Below are positions 11,931 through 21,810 of a DNA stretch of 64,000 bases, piece after piece (the first letter of the stretch is position 1; each line of letters begins with the position of its first letter). Below the pieces are notes generated by a model that saw nothing but the letters and a program-made list of their open reading frames with translations, was not told the origin of the DNA and ran no database searches. Origin of the DNA: Phytoseiulus persimilis (taxonomy: Eukaryota > Arthropoda > Arachnida > Mesostigmata > Phytoseiidae). Location of the stretch: NCBI GenBank assembly GCA_037576195.1, contig CM075104.1, forward strand, positions 26,366,211 through 26,430,210, in the 5' to 3' direction. The translations under genes were made by a program, and so were the position numbers.

Positions 11931-13369
11931 AACAAACTCCCTCCCGCTTGCCTCAGGGGCTCCTCTCTCTTAAAGCAGGCCGACGAGCGCGGCAACTGGT
12001 CGAAGATCTCTTCCTGTCGCTGTCTGACCACCACGCATCGGTCGGTAAGGCGACTGCACGGTCCGCGCGTCCGTCCGACGGGGCTCGCTCGTCTGTTCAC
12101 TCACTGGACAGCAGACCAACCAAGTGGAAGCGTTTAGCGAGCCGTAAAATCAGCTGTAAACTGGCTGAGGTGGCAGACTGGTCGAGCAGGGCTCACCCCC
12201 CGCTCGCTAAAGCAAAGTCGGTAACAACTCCGATGACCACTCTATTTGGCTGGCTGAGCGAGCGATGGACCTGAGCAGCACAAGAAAGGAAATTCAATTG
12301 TTCAAGATACGGACTAACTTTGTTTACAGTCAACAAGCCTTATCTGCCTCCGAGCAAAAAGAACACTGTCCACGCAATAACAACGACAACGTGTTCACCT
12401 GCGGAATCGTTGAGAGAAGAAATGGCGGTCTGCGGCGATAGCGCCCGGCGATTCTTCGTCGAAACTTCGTGCCGACAGAACGCTCCCTCGTGAGGTCGGT
12501 CGTTGCTGATCTGCCCCCTCCTGTTGAGGACTCTTGACGCCGACGCAGAGATGAAACGATGCTCCTCCGCGCGCTCGAGGTCTGCGGGAAACCTCCGAGC
12601 GGCACTTAACGAGTTTTATTCAATATAACGGAGCATACGGAGTTTGTTGCGTGTGCGGGCGTCCAGTCGCACGGGCGACGTGGATCCTCTGCAGCTGCCA
12701 CCACCACCACCGCTCCTTTGGCTTTGACCGAATCAGCCGTTCTCTTTTGTTTTTTGTCCATAGTCCTTTGCTTCCTGTGATAGACGTTGTAATCGTCTTT
12801 TTGCTAATTGGCTGGTTATCATGTGACGCTTCTTCCGCCGCCTGTCGCTTCGCGAGCCGGACGCAGCTGGCGACTTGAAAGCGGCCAGGTAGAGAAGTGT
12901 ATGTAGCTGGATGTCGTGTCTCTCCTCGAGCAGAATCGACAGCAACTAACCATGACGGCGCGCCGGGCAACGAACTCTCTCCCGCAGGTTCTGCCGGTCG
13001 CTCGCGTGGTGACTCATACGCCGCGCCGTTAGATGAAGGACCGGCCCCGCCGGTCTCCTGTTCCATTCTACTCGTTCTTCCGTCGCTTCCGTCCTCCCTT
13101 TATCTGTCCCTGCAGATGTTGTTCTCTCTTCTGCTGCCCTGTTGACTGGTTGGAACGGAGAGTGTGCGCGTTTTTGTCTCTGCTTCTTCTGCCCCCATGC
13201 ATCGGATTCGGCCACTTTTTGTGGGAAGCATGCGCCTGATCCAGACACGAGCTACACCGGCTGCAGGAGATGGAGGAGCACGCTCCGGCGAGGAGGATCG
13301 TCGACGGAGACACAAACGTGTGCAGAAAGTTCGCCGTACAAGCTAATTCAATCGCTGTCCTGAGGAATC
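11931..13369. other. Unique sequence, nothing assigned
   Basis: The open frames include 148 codons on the minus strand (13066-12620), which contains a run of Trp codons read from a CCA repeat near 12.7 kb, and 108 codons on the plus strand (11948-12274). Short tetranucleotide-like stretches occur at 12.05-12.26 kb. No protein family or RNA gene is recognised. Confidence 0.5.
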
Positions 13370-13387
13370 CTCTCTCTCTCTCTCTCT
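13370..13387. repeat. (CT)9 microsatellite
   Basis: A perfect CT dinucleotide tract of nine units. Confidence 0.85.
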
Positions 13388-16279
13388 GAATCAAGACCTG
13401 ACGATTCCTGAGAGCAGCATTCTCGGAACGCTCCTTCCGCGCAGCCGAGAACTCGGCTCTCGCTCGGTCCCAGCTCAGTTCTGCTCTCTGAAACGGAACT
13501 TCCGGTTGATGGAGCTCCCTCAGCTTCGGACCCGGGTCGGCCGGGACGAAACGGGAGCTCAATGCCCTTAAAGCAGCGTCAGCTGTTAATTCCCTCCTCC
13601 GGTCTGGTTTGCGCGCCCAGCGATTCTCGACTCAACATCAAGAAACGCTTAAAGTCAGCGAAAAAAGCGGTGACCATATTTCCAGCGACTGAATCAAACT
13701 AGAGCTCGAGCTCGGTGTTTGCAGAGATCTCCACGAGGCGGCCTCGGCATTTCGCGACAGACGTGAAAAGCTCCAGGCCGAGTTCTCGGAACCACGCGCT
13801 CCAAAATTCGATTTCTTTTCCCATCTCTCGATCCGTATCCCAATATGTCTGTTCCCGATACGTCTCAGCCGCCTGTGTTGGTGTCACCGACGCGGCGTTC
13901 ATTATATCGCCCAGAGCGCGGCTCGCGCGTCAGGTTGAGGAGAAACTTCCCCTCTGCGCAGGGAAAGCTCTCAGGTAAGCGTTGTTGCGAGCACTAATCG
14001 CCATCATGAAGGGTTTTCGAGGTTGTGCAACGTGTCTCGTCCACCACAGCCCGCGACGGGACGGTCGACTTTTTGCGAACACATTGTAGTTCTGGCCTCC
14101 GTGAGAAGGGAGGGAACGGGCTGGAGGAGAGCTGGGTCGCTGGTGGTTGTGTTATGAATAATGATTAGTTTTCCTCAGTCAGCGACATGCCTTGCAGCCA
14201 AGCGGAAAGAAAGTCTCGTGTTCCTTGCGCAGCCTCCCATCCATCGATTCCTCGGAGCTCGGCTCCGTGATCCTCCCGCGGGCGTAATCTGCGTTCAGTG
14301 ATTCAGGAACGGCCGACGATGATTGAAGGAAGTTTAGCCGAAAATCTCGGTCCGTACCCACCCCGGGAACAGATTTCTCAGAATGGTTCGAGGGGTTCGC
14401 CCCATTCCCGGATGCCGGAATGCTGAGACGCTCCCGTCGGACCTACGAACGGGAAGACCGTGTGACACGGGCGTTTTCCTTTCGGAGACATCTCTTACCA
14501 CCAGTGTCTCTCCAAGCAGATCTGTCGTCTTCATATCAGGCATCTCCTCGCTCCACAAGTATCCATCGGTGGCAAGTCTCGATCGACGGATCTGGGCTCG
14601 GTTGGCAGTATTCCGGAATCCCCGTCCGGCGTGATGATGACAATAGTAGGGATCAGAACGAGAGCCGCGCGCTCGAGATTCTCCGCGGGAGGATTATCCC
14701 CCATATTCGTTTGAAAATCCGGTTAGAACGGCTGAGCTACGGGCGGTCGCACCGGAATCATTGGAAAAAGTGAATAAACCGTTTCACCGAGTTGGGATCT
14801 CCGATTAGACGTCCGACGCCCGCAGTCCCGAGTTTTCTAATCGATAATCTGATTCTCTCGACACAGTAAATTAACTCAAGAAGAAAACGGGGGAGCGCCA
14901 TCCGATCCTGGCGTGGGCCATTCCGTGATCTCTGTTTTAATTCGCCGATTTCCTCTATCGGAATTCCCTGCGCCGCGCCGTTCCATACGTCTACATAAAT
15001 AATATATGCACGCGGTGATCCGTTCGGAGCGATGTCACCACCATTCGGGATAAAATTCAAAGCGTTGTTGAGCTAGTTGCGCATATCAATAAACTCGAGT
15101 GGGTGTGTAATCGCGTCGACGGAAACTCGGTTTTCCCAACGCGAGCTCGCGATGAAAAGACGTTGCACTCGAGGCACTTGGCTCCAGAGAGTCAGGTGTC
15201 GACCCGCCCGCGAGCAAAAAGTAAACAAAGTTCGGAGAGAGGCTTTTTGAATCTCACGTGATATCCAACGGTTCACCACCGGGTGGGGCGTGGGATTCAG
15301 GCGGTTGAAACGGCGCCACGGTATTTGTATCGGATGCGTATTCAGCCGTGAGTTATGGTCGCTACGTGACTTCGCCTATTTGGCTCAGATCCCTCGGCAC
15401 CCTCCGACCCCTTTCTTCGCTCGCCCGTCCGGCCTTGCGTGATGATACGTCAAGCTTTCCCTACGATTCGTCGCGAGCGAGTGTTGTCCTACGCTTTGGG
15501 GCCCAGACCGGACAGCCCCTTCGGGTTTTTCACTTGCTCGTCCGCCCATCGAATCTCCTCGGGATTCACGAACCGATTGCGACCGCTCAGATCAACCGAG
15601 ACTTTGAGTCAGGAGGCTGATCACGTGACGGAACCAGTGACCGGGCGTAAGGAACGACTGCGAACAGCAAAGCTCGCTCTGCTCGCCGAATATCGGTGTG
15701 GTCACCTGAAGATGGATGGTGCACACATATCTTCCAGCGATGGGAATCGTTGCGCCCGTGCTGGTGAATGAAAATGGCTGTTCCCAACTTCGGCTGTTCA
15801 TAATTCACCGGGTTCCTTGATCAGGAGTCCTGTTTGCTCGGAGAGTTTGGAGTCGCGTTGGGAGAACTCATTGTTTACCTGGAAATAGACCGCGCCACGT
15901 TAGAGATCCGATTCATGTGTCGATCTGAGACTCTCGGGGCTTAGGACAACGATCATTCATTAGAAGCCTTAATGTCCACAAGCGTCGAGTATTGGTTCAG
16001 CAAACTTTTTCGGCGCAGCGGGAAACTACCTTCCAGCGTGAACTAGTTCAGAACGATGTGAGCTCGCGCCCCGCGGCGGTCGACTCGTCTCTGCTCTGTG
16101 TCAGATCACTGAAGGTAAGCGAACCCTTGAGCGAGACGTGATTTCCTGACGGAGCTCCGAGATGGATCTTTTCCAGAGCTGTGCTGGCAAGCGATGAGTT
16201 GGAGGATTCCGAGCCTCCCCGCGGCTCGGGGAGCGAATCAACAAACCGAACTCCGAGACAGTCACTCCGCCGACCGACG
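13388..16279. other. Unique sequence rich in GAGCTC, no gene recognised
   Basis: Eight copies of the palindromic hexamer GAGCTC lie between 13.5 and 16.2 kb (at 13512, 13555, 13702, 13708, 14255, 15143, 16060 and 16152), against fewer than one expected. Open frames reach about 164 codons on the minus strand (13562-13068), with nothing recognisable in them. Confidence 0.5.
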
Positions 16280-16322
16280 GGCCCTGGGCCGGCCCGCTGC
16301 CAGGCCAGGCGGGCCGGGGGCC
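16280..16322. other. GC-rich hairpin with 9-bp perfect core
   Basis: The arm at 16289-16297 is the exact reverse complement of 16309-16317, with an 11-nt loop. Five further pairs can form between 16280-16284 and 16318-16322 if four bases bulge on the left side. The whole element is almost entirely G and C. Function is unknown. Confidence 0.55.
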
Positions 16323-18674
16323 TGCTGAGGCAGGAAATGCTCAATCGGAAAATCGACTTCTGACATCGTTGGTCCATGTCGCCCTGTCATGGAACTCGAA
16401 TGCGGGGTAGCTCGTTTTTCTGTCTCATCGGAAGGGGAACCGGGAAGGCGGTAACGAGGCGACAATGAACGACATCGAAGGTGTGTGGAGAGGGCTTCCC
16501 GCGAAGATATATTTTCAATCATGTTCTGCGGCTCCCCAATCCATCCGAGTGGGGAATTCTTCCTTCCCCGAAATAGGAACGCGCGCTTGTCCGGGAGAAT
16601 CCATGGAGCTGAAGGATCCAGAGAGCGAGCTTGGAATCGGACGTTCGATGTCCCCCGGTCTCCGGACTCAGACGTTCGCCGCCCTCTCTCTGTCAGCTTC
16701 CATCCTGTGCCGGTAATAGACGACTCACTCCATATCCGAAATAAGTTGACGCAGCGCGAAGCAGCTCAGCGCTGTTCTCGGTTCACACCCGGGGGCGAGG
16801 CCACTATCAAGTCCAAGGCCGTGTTGTCGAAGCGTCCATTCATTGTGTCCAGATCAAGCGGCGGGCCGGAGGCTCATATTCGGGACGCATGAAAGATAAT
16901 CGCGTGACAGCCGTCGTGCCGCTCTCGCCTTCTAGAACGGAAATTACCCGAACAAAAGCGGAAGCTTATTGCTCGTTGTCCTGTGGCATTCCTTGCCGCG
17001 ACGGGCGAATCGAGCCAGCCGACCAGTTCGCCAAATTACGCCGTGAACCAGTTGTAATGATACCGGATGCGTGAGATGAGATGATGTGTTTGTTGAGAAC
17101 TTTTGGGCACGCACCCTGTTGCTTGCTCCTTGGGCTGGATTCCCGTGCTTGTCACACAGCACCGCTGGGATAGAATCGGAGCTTCCCTTGTGGTCCAGCT
17201 CGGGCCCGCGCTGTCCCTCATCGAATCTCCCTGGTCATCGGCCCCACATCATCATAACTCTCTGTGTACTTATTGTTCAAGGATGAGGGACAGAACTCCG
17301 TTTATTTTTATTGGTTCAATGCTGAGCGATACAAAACGACGCTCGGTCGTGCAAGCGAGCGAATCGTTCCCGGCAGTTTACATTTCTCTTTCATCGGAAA
17401 GAAACTACGCGTCAAGTCTCGCATGTTTTCCTGCTAGGCCAACACAGAGCTGTCCCTGCTTGTGTCAAGCGAATTAACCTCGGTGTTGCCCGCTCCGCCG
17501 CGTTAGCGTTCGGATGGCGACTATTCCTCAAGAAAAAATGGTCCGCTCGTCATGGCCCGTTCTCGTCGTAACGCACCAGGAGAGTTCACGCTGCACGCAG
17601 ACGCCACGAAGCTGAAGGTGGTGTGCAAGTCGAATTGCGTCGTCCATTCATGCCGCAAAATTTGAGCCTGTTTCGCAACCACGCAGATCGATGAGGATCA
17701 ACTCTAACGGCACCGGGATACCTCAGGACAGCGGGTCGAGATGCGATTCGATCCACTGAGATCAGATGGAAGGCTGCTGCTGACCCTTGTGGCGAAACTC
17801 GAGCCCTTCGACCTCCGAGTTTGTATACGTAGCTTCGGTGGGCATGATTTTGCAAGAGAACTGACATCCCGAATCAGAGCATCTGACGAAAAGGCTCGAA
17901 GTTCAAAGCCGTCGTGACAGGGCACGCTAACGCGGCTTTGGCCGTCATCGCTTGTGACAGCCTGCCACGCGAACAGTTTCGATGAACTGGCACTTATTAA
18001 GCTGGAAGCGAAGGAAAGCTATCCTGATATTGGACGCCCTCCTCGGACCTGGCTCGTGTTCTTTGCCCTACACTCGCTCGCTTCTTCTCATATATTCATC
18101 TGAGCCTTAGGTCCCGTCATCCTGAGCGGGCCGAGCCAAGTTTCAACGCATTGTTTTCCGCAGGAGTCTCTGACTACGAAGATAGTTTCAAAAGGAGACC
18201 AGGACGACCTTCGATGGACCGCCGCTTACCGCCGCTCGAACAGAGCATTAGTCATCGCCCGTTTCCTGGGGCGAGCCATACGCAAGGCGTCCCGTTGATC
18301 CACACGAACCGTCCGAGCGGGCATGCTGCCTGCACGGAGTCACTCGTGCAATCCCGACGGTTCGGCGGAGCCCTCCCCGTTCGTGAGTCGCTGAGAATGG
18401 CGACATCGACAAGTCGTCGTCGTCCTGACCCTCGGAAGCGTTTGATTGAAGCGAGACGACCATGATTGGTTGAGTCACCGTTTCGCGTCGAATCTTCGGC
18501 CTTCGGTTGTCAACAGTCCTTCGCGCAGCTGACCCACCGCCGGCTAATCAATGCGCGGCCGAGAGCGAACGAGCGGGCGGTTGGAGCAGCCAAACGGGAA
18601 GCGTGAGAGAATAGCGTGCGACTGCCGGAGCTGCCGCTGTCTTTCATTGAAACCGTGGTCCCAAATATCAGAAA
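16323..18674. other. Unique sequence, nothing assigned
   Basis: The open frames include 135 codons (16485-16892) and 124 codons (17103-17477), both on the plus strand, without recognisable motifs. I see no repeat of note in this interval. Confidence 0.5.
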
Positions 18675-18707
18675 CTCAATCAATTAATTATCGGAGAATC
18701 AATTAGT
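18675..18707. promoter_or_regulatory. Cluster of homeodomain-type TAATTA/CAATTA cores
   Basis: Within 33 bases there are a CAATTAATTA block and a second CAATTA, in a local AT-rich island. TAATTA and CAATTA are typical core sites for homeodomain proteins. Such short words are also common by chance in AT-rich DNA, so a regulatory role is only a suggestion. Confidence 0.2.
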
Positions 18708-19718
18708 CTCCTACTAGCAGCAGCAGCCGCCGCTGCGGCAGCTACCGTAAAACTTTCCCAATAATCATATCCTTCCCGTCCGTCATTCACCTCCGCCATT
18801 CTTCGCTTGTTACCGATCGGACTGCATTCAAGGGTCATTCCCGCGGTCGGTCGAACTAGCTCTCTTCATTGGAGTATCTTCCACTCCGTCGTATCGTTCC
18901 ATGACTCCGTCGAGTCCTTGCTGTTCTCGAAGCCTCGGAACACCGCGGAACGGCTAGTTTCCAAGTTCCGACTCAACCGATGGAATCGCCGTGTTAAATC
19001 CAATAGATCAAACCTCAGTTCCCATGATCATAAACTCTGAGCTCGATGAGCGTTTGCTCTCCCGAAGGGTTCCCTATCCAGAGGAGTAGGGCTGTGCAAA
19101 TAATCGATGCCCATCCAGTGTTCCTCCTACTCCTCTGAGAATGTATTCCCCGTGAGCGAGCTCAGGGCCGCAGTGAGGATCGCGCGCATTTCCACCACAC
19201 GGAGCTAGCTTTCCTTCACTTGTTGCGGGAAGCCGTTTAATCCTGAAGACTGAATAACCGGTCATTAGGCTTCAGAAGTGCCACAGTGACAGAGAGTCGA
19301 GTTTTCGGAGATTAATACCTCCCTTGACACTCTGGCGAGCCAAGCTCCGTCGAGACCGGACGCAGGTGGAATGGAGCTCGCCGACTTCGTAAAGAACCCG
19401 ACGACAGTTGTAGCTGAAAGAGCATCAGCAGTCGCCGTCATCGCGGCTCCCTCCGACGCTGGTGCCACATCAGCTCTATTACGATAAGACATACTGCCAC
19501 AAGGCCCACAGTATCGTCGATCGACACGGGAGTGCCCGCCGCCGAAGGGGACGAAAAGGGGCAATGGGTTTTTTTTTTGGGTCGCCATCAGGTGGTACCA
19601 AAGAGATCGCACTTGCATCGCTCTCCTGGGACTTGACTATTCCAGAGCCCGGTAGTCCTCCTTCGATTTTTCCAATGGCAAATACCGTCTTGGGACCTTC
19701 TCGCTGCGAGCACTCCCG
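18708..19718. other. Unique sequence with a short CAG tract
   Basis: A short CAG/CCG tract (about 18715-18745) with self-complementary GCAGC and GCTGC words opens this stretch. A T10 run lies at 19569-19578. Open frames stay below 120 codons, and no gene is recognised. Confidence 0.5.
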
Positions 19719-19840
19719 AGCAAGCAAGCAAGCAACCAACCAGCGACCGAACCAGCCAGCCAGACAGCAAGTGAAGCAGCCAGTCAAGCTCTGCCCCTCG
19801 TCGCCCGACCGACCTGGCAAGCGAGCGAGCGAGCGACTCG
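19719..19840. repeat. Long drifting tetranucleotide tract
   Basis: The clearest example of its kind, about 120 bases long. AAGC units pass into AACC, then CAGC, ACAG, AGTC, CCGA and finally GAGC, always in 4-nt steps. The 154-codon plus-strand frame across it (19462-19926) and the 113-codon minus-strand frame are open largely because the repeat units contain no stop in any phase. Confidence 0.7.
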
Positions 19841-19979
19841 CCTACTGCCTGAAGAAGCAAGTGGGAAACGAGCAGGCCAGTCAGCAGAGCTTTTTGAATA
19901 GGTGCCAGTGGAAATCATTGAACTGAAGTTGAGTGCTTTTCTATTTGGTTCGTGCTCGATAGGAGACGAACTCCCCCAA

Positions 19980-20041
19980 TGACTGACTCAGTGGCTGACT
20001 GGCTGACGTAGTGACTCGCTTCGTCTGTCTGTCCGTCGTCG
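19980..20041. repeat. GACT/GGCT/GTCT drifting tetranucleotide tract
   Basis: GACT units change to GGCT and GACG, then to GTCT and GTCC, with 4-nt spacing nearly kept. It lies 140 bases from the previous tract and may be part of the same original array. Confidence 0.6.
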
Positions 20042-20791
20042 GAGGATCCGGCGCCACCTGAGAGAACGGTACGAGCAGCAACGAAACTCTGAGGGGATCC
20101 AGCCATCGTGCTCGATGGCCGATCTGGTTTTCGACAGGACACAGACCAGCTCGGCCCCACCTGCGCTTCTCCTGTTCCGGCTGAAAGCCCCGGAATGAAG
20201 ACTCCGTGCGAGTTTGGAGAGAACCGATATGCTCAGCCAGCCGCTGACAAAGCCTCGGCGATTCCGTTAACCCTCGTGTTTGTTTCCGTCGCTGCGTCCC
20301 TCACGACGAGTCGCCGAATTCGCGCGACAAGCACGCGGGCAGCCCCGCGCCAGCCGAGCAGCTCGAAAGGTTCGCGTGTCTCCAATGTGTGCCTCGAGGC
20401 TTAGCCGCGGCACGCCTTCGAGGTTCCCGTGCTCTCGCCCGGTAGGCGTCGTTCATTCATCGAAGGTTACGTCTCCCACCCTGCGTAAACGACTCCAGAA
20501 AACTACGCAAGCCTTTCGTCAAGACACCGCTCGCTCAGTTGTCCAATCGGATGCTTCGTAACAGCGCTGATTATTGGTGTCGCGTGAGTTGCGAATCGCG
20601 CCGAGTTCCTCGATCGAATGCTTTCAAGCGAACTCTTCCCGGGAGTCTCACTTTAGCCAAAGTATAACAGTAACTCGTTGATTATCAGTTTATTGCCGTT
20701 TTGAGTTTGGGCCAGACAGCAGCTCAGAACACGGGTCGCACTCACCAGCGACTCTATTCCGGCCCCCACGTGCTCACCGCGAGCCTTATGA
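20042..20791. other. Unique sequence, nothing recognised
   Basis: Open frames are below 100 codons. No structured repeat or RNA gene is visible. Confidence 0.5.
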
Positions 20792-20838
20792 CCCGCTCGC
20801 CCGCCGATCCATCTGCTCGCCCGTCCGCCCGCCCGCCT
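20792..20838. repeat. GCTC/CCGC drifting tetranucleotide tract
   Basis: CTCG, CCGC and GTCC units in 4-nt register, ending with a CGCT group. Confidence 0.5.
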
Positions 20839-20908
20839 TCCTGGATTCGCTCGCTGCTTCGCTCCGACGTCGAGTCATTAGGCAACCGTTTCTGAGGATT
20901 CATTGTGA

Positions 20909-20926
20909 CCCCCCCCCCCCCCCCCC
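20909..20926 (+). repeat. C18 homopolymer
   Basis: Eighteen consecutive C. Together with G28 at 9.63 kb, C11 at 9.51 kb and C14 at 37.78 kb it shows that long G/C mononucleotide runs recur in this genome. Confidence 0.85.
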
Positions 20927-21341
20927 TCCCACCGTCGCATCGCAGATGTGGCCGAAGGTGGCAACTTGTTCATGCAGAGAACCAATTCAATCGTCTGTGG
21001 CTCCGACCGAAGCTACAGAACAGAATCTGCAGCTGAGGAGCGGACGAAGCGGAATCTCCACGAGGCCTTATCGAACATAAACTATATCTGAGAACACAAC
21101 GCTGGACGGAGGACCAAGTTATGGGACTGTGGACTCGGTCAACACCGCTGAAACGCAGGTCTCCATGGTCGGCGCTTCTGGCCAAGCCTTGGCTGTCAAG
21201 CCGCAGAGGCCACGCGATCACCGTGAGCCACGACGACACTCAGCAACAACAACCATACCGACTACAAAGTATTCAGTGACAGGGGCTCGTACGTTTCTCA
21301 ATTCACGACGAGCGGTCGCATCACAAAGCAAGGAGATTAAC
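20927..21341. other. Unique sequence left of the duplicated block
   Basis: No gene is recognised. Its last bases directly abut the left end of the 5.9-kb copy and do not match the sequence found just before the second copy, which fixes the left boundary of the repeat at 21342. Confidence 0.6.
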
Positions 21342-21380
21342 TAATCTACGGCGGCGGAAAGATACCGCACGCGCGCGAAC

Positions 21381-21403
21381 GCACGCACGCACGCATGCAT
21401 GCC
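21381..21403. repeat. (ACGC)n to (ATGC) tetranucleotide tract, copy 1
   Basis: Perfect ACGC units that end as ATGC, so the unit drifts at its edge. The same tract is at 27282-27304 in copy 2. Similar short ACGC tracts occur at 37594 and 41489. Confidence 0.75.
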
Positions 21404-21590
21404 TGCGGACAGGGGTGAGAGATCTCTGAATAGATCCTCGTCGACCTTTCCCCGCTTCTGTTCTTTCTTGCTTCCACTCGCTTCTGGCCCCTCGGCCACC
21501 GACTCCTCTCGCCTTTTCTTTCAGAGATTCAGCCCGCTGGCCTGTCCGCCATGCACGCACCCAAGTCGGCAGACTCGCGGGCGAGCGGCA

Positions 21591-21607
21591 TTTTTTTTTT
21601 TTTTTTT
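21591..21607 (+). repeat. T17 homopolymer (T16 in copy 2)
   Basis: The run is one base longer than its counterpart at 27492-27507. It is one of only two differences seen between the copies, and of the type expected from sequencing error or allelic slippage. Confidence 0.85.
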
Positions 21608-21735
21608 CTAGCAGTGCTGTTTTGCTCTGTGAAAGCGAGCGGGCTTCGTCGTCCGAGTCCAAGCATGCAAGGGCCGACCTTGCTGCCTCCATGCTTCCTG
21701 GGCCGGCGTGTCAGCTTGGCACGCTGTAAGCCAAG

Positions 21736-21777
21736 CAGGCAGGCGGGCGGGCGGGCGGGCGGGCGTTCGGTCGGTCT
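21736..21777. repeat. AGGC to GGGC to GGTC tetranucleotide tract, copy 1
   Basis: Two AGGC-like units, five GGGC-like units, then GTTC and GGTC units in 4-nt register. It is identical in copy 2 at 27636-27677. Confidence 0.65.
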
Positions 21778-21810
21778 CTCAATCTTTCTCTCGCTTGCTG
21801 ACTCCATTGT

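Noticed and set aside
19462-19926. 154-codon plus-strand open frame across a tetranucleotide tract
   Set aside because: A 4-nt repeat cycles through the same few stop-free codons in every frame, so openness there carries no coding information.
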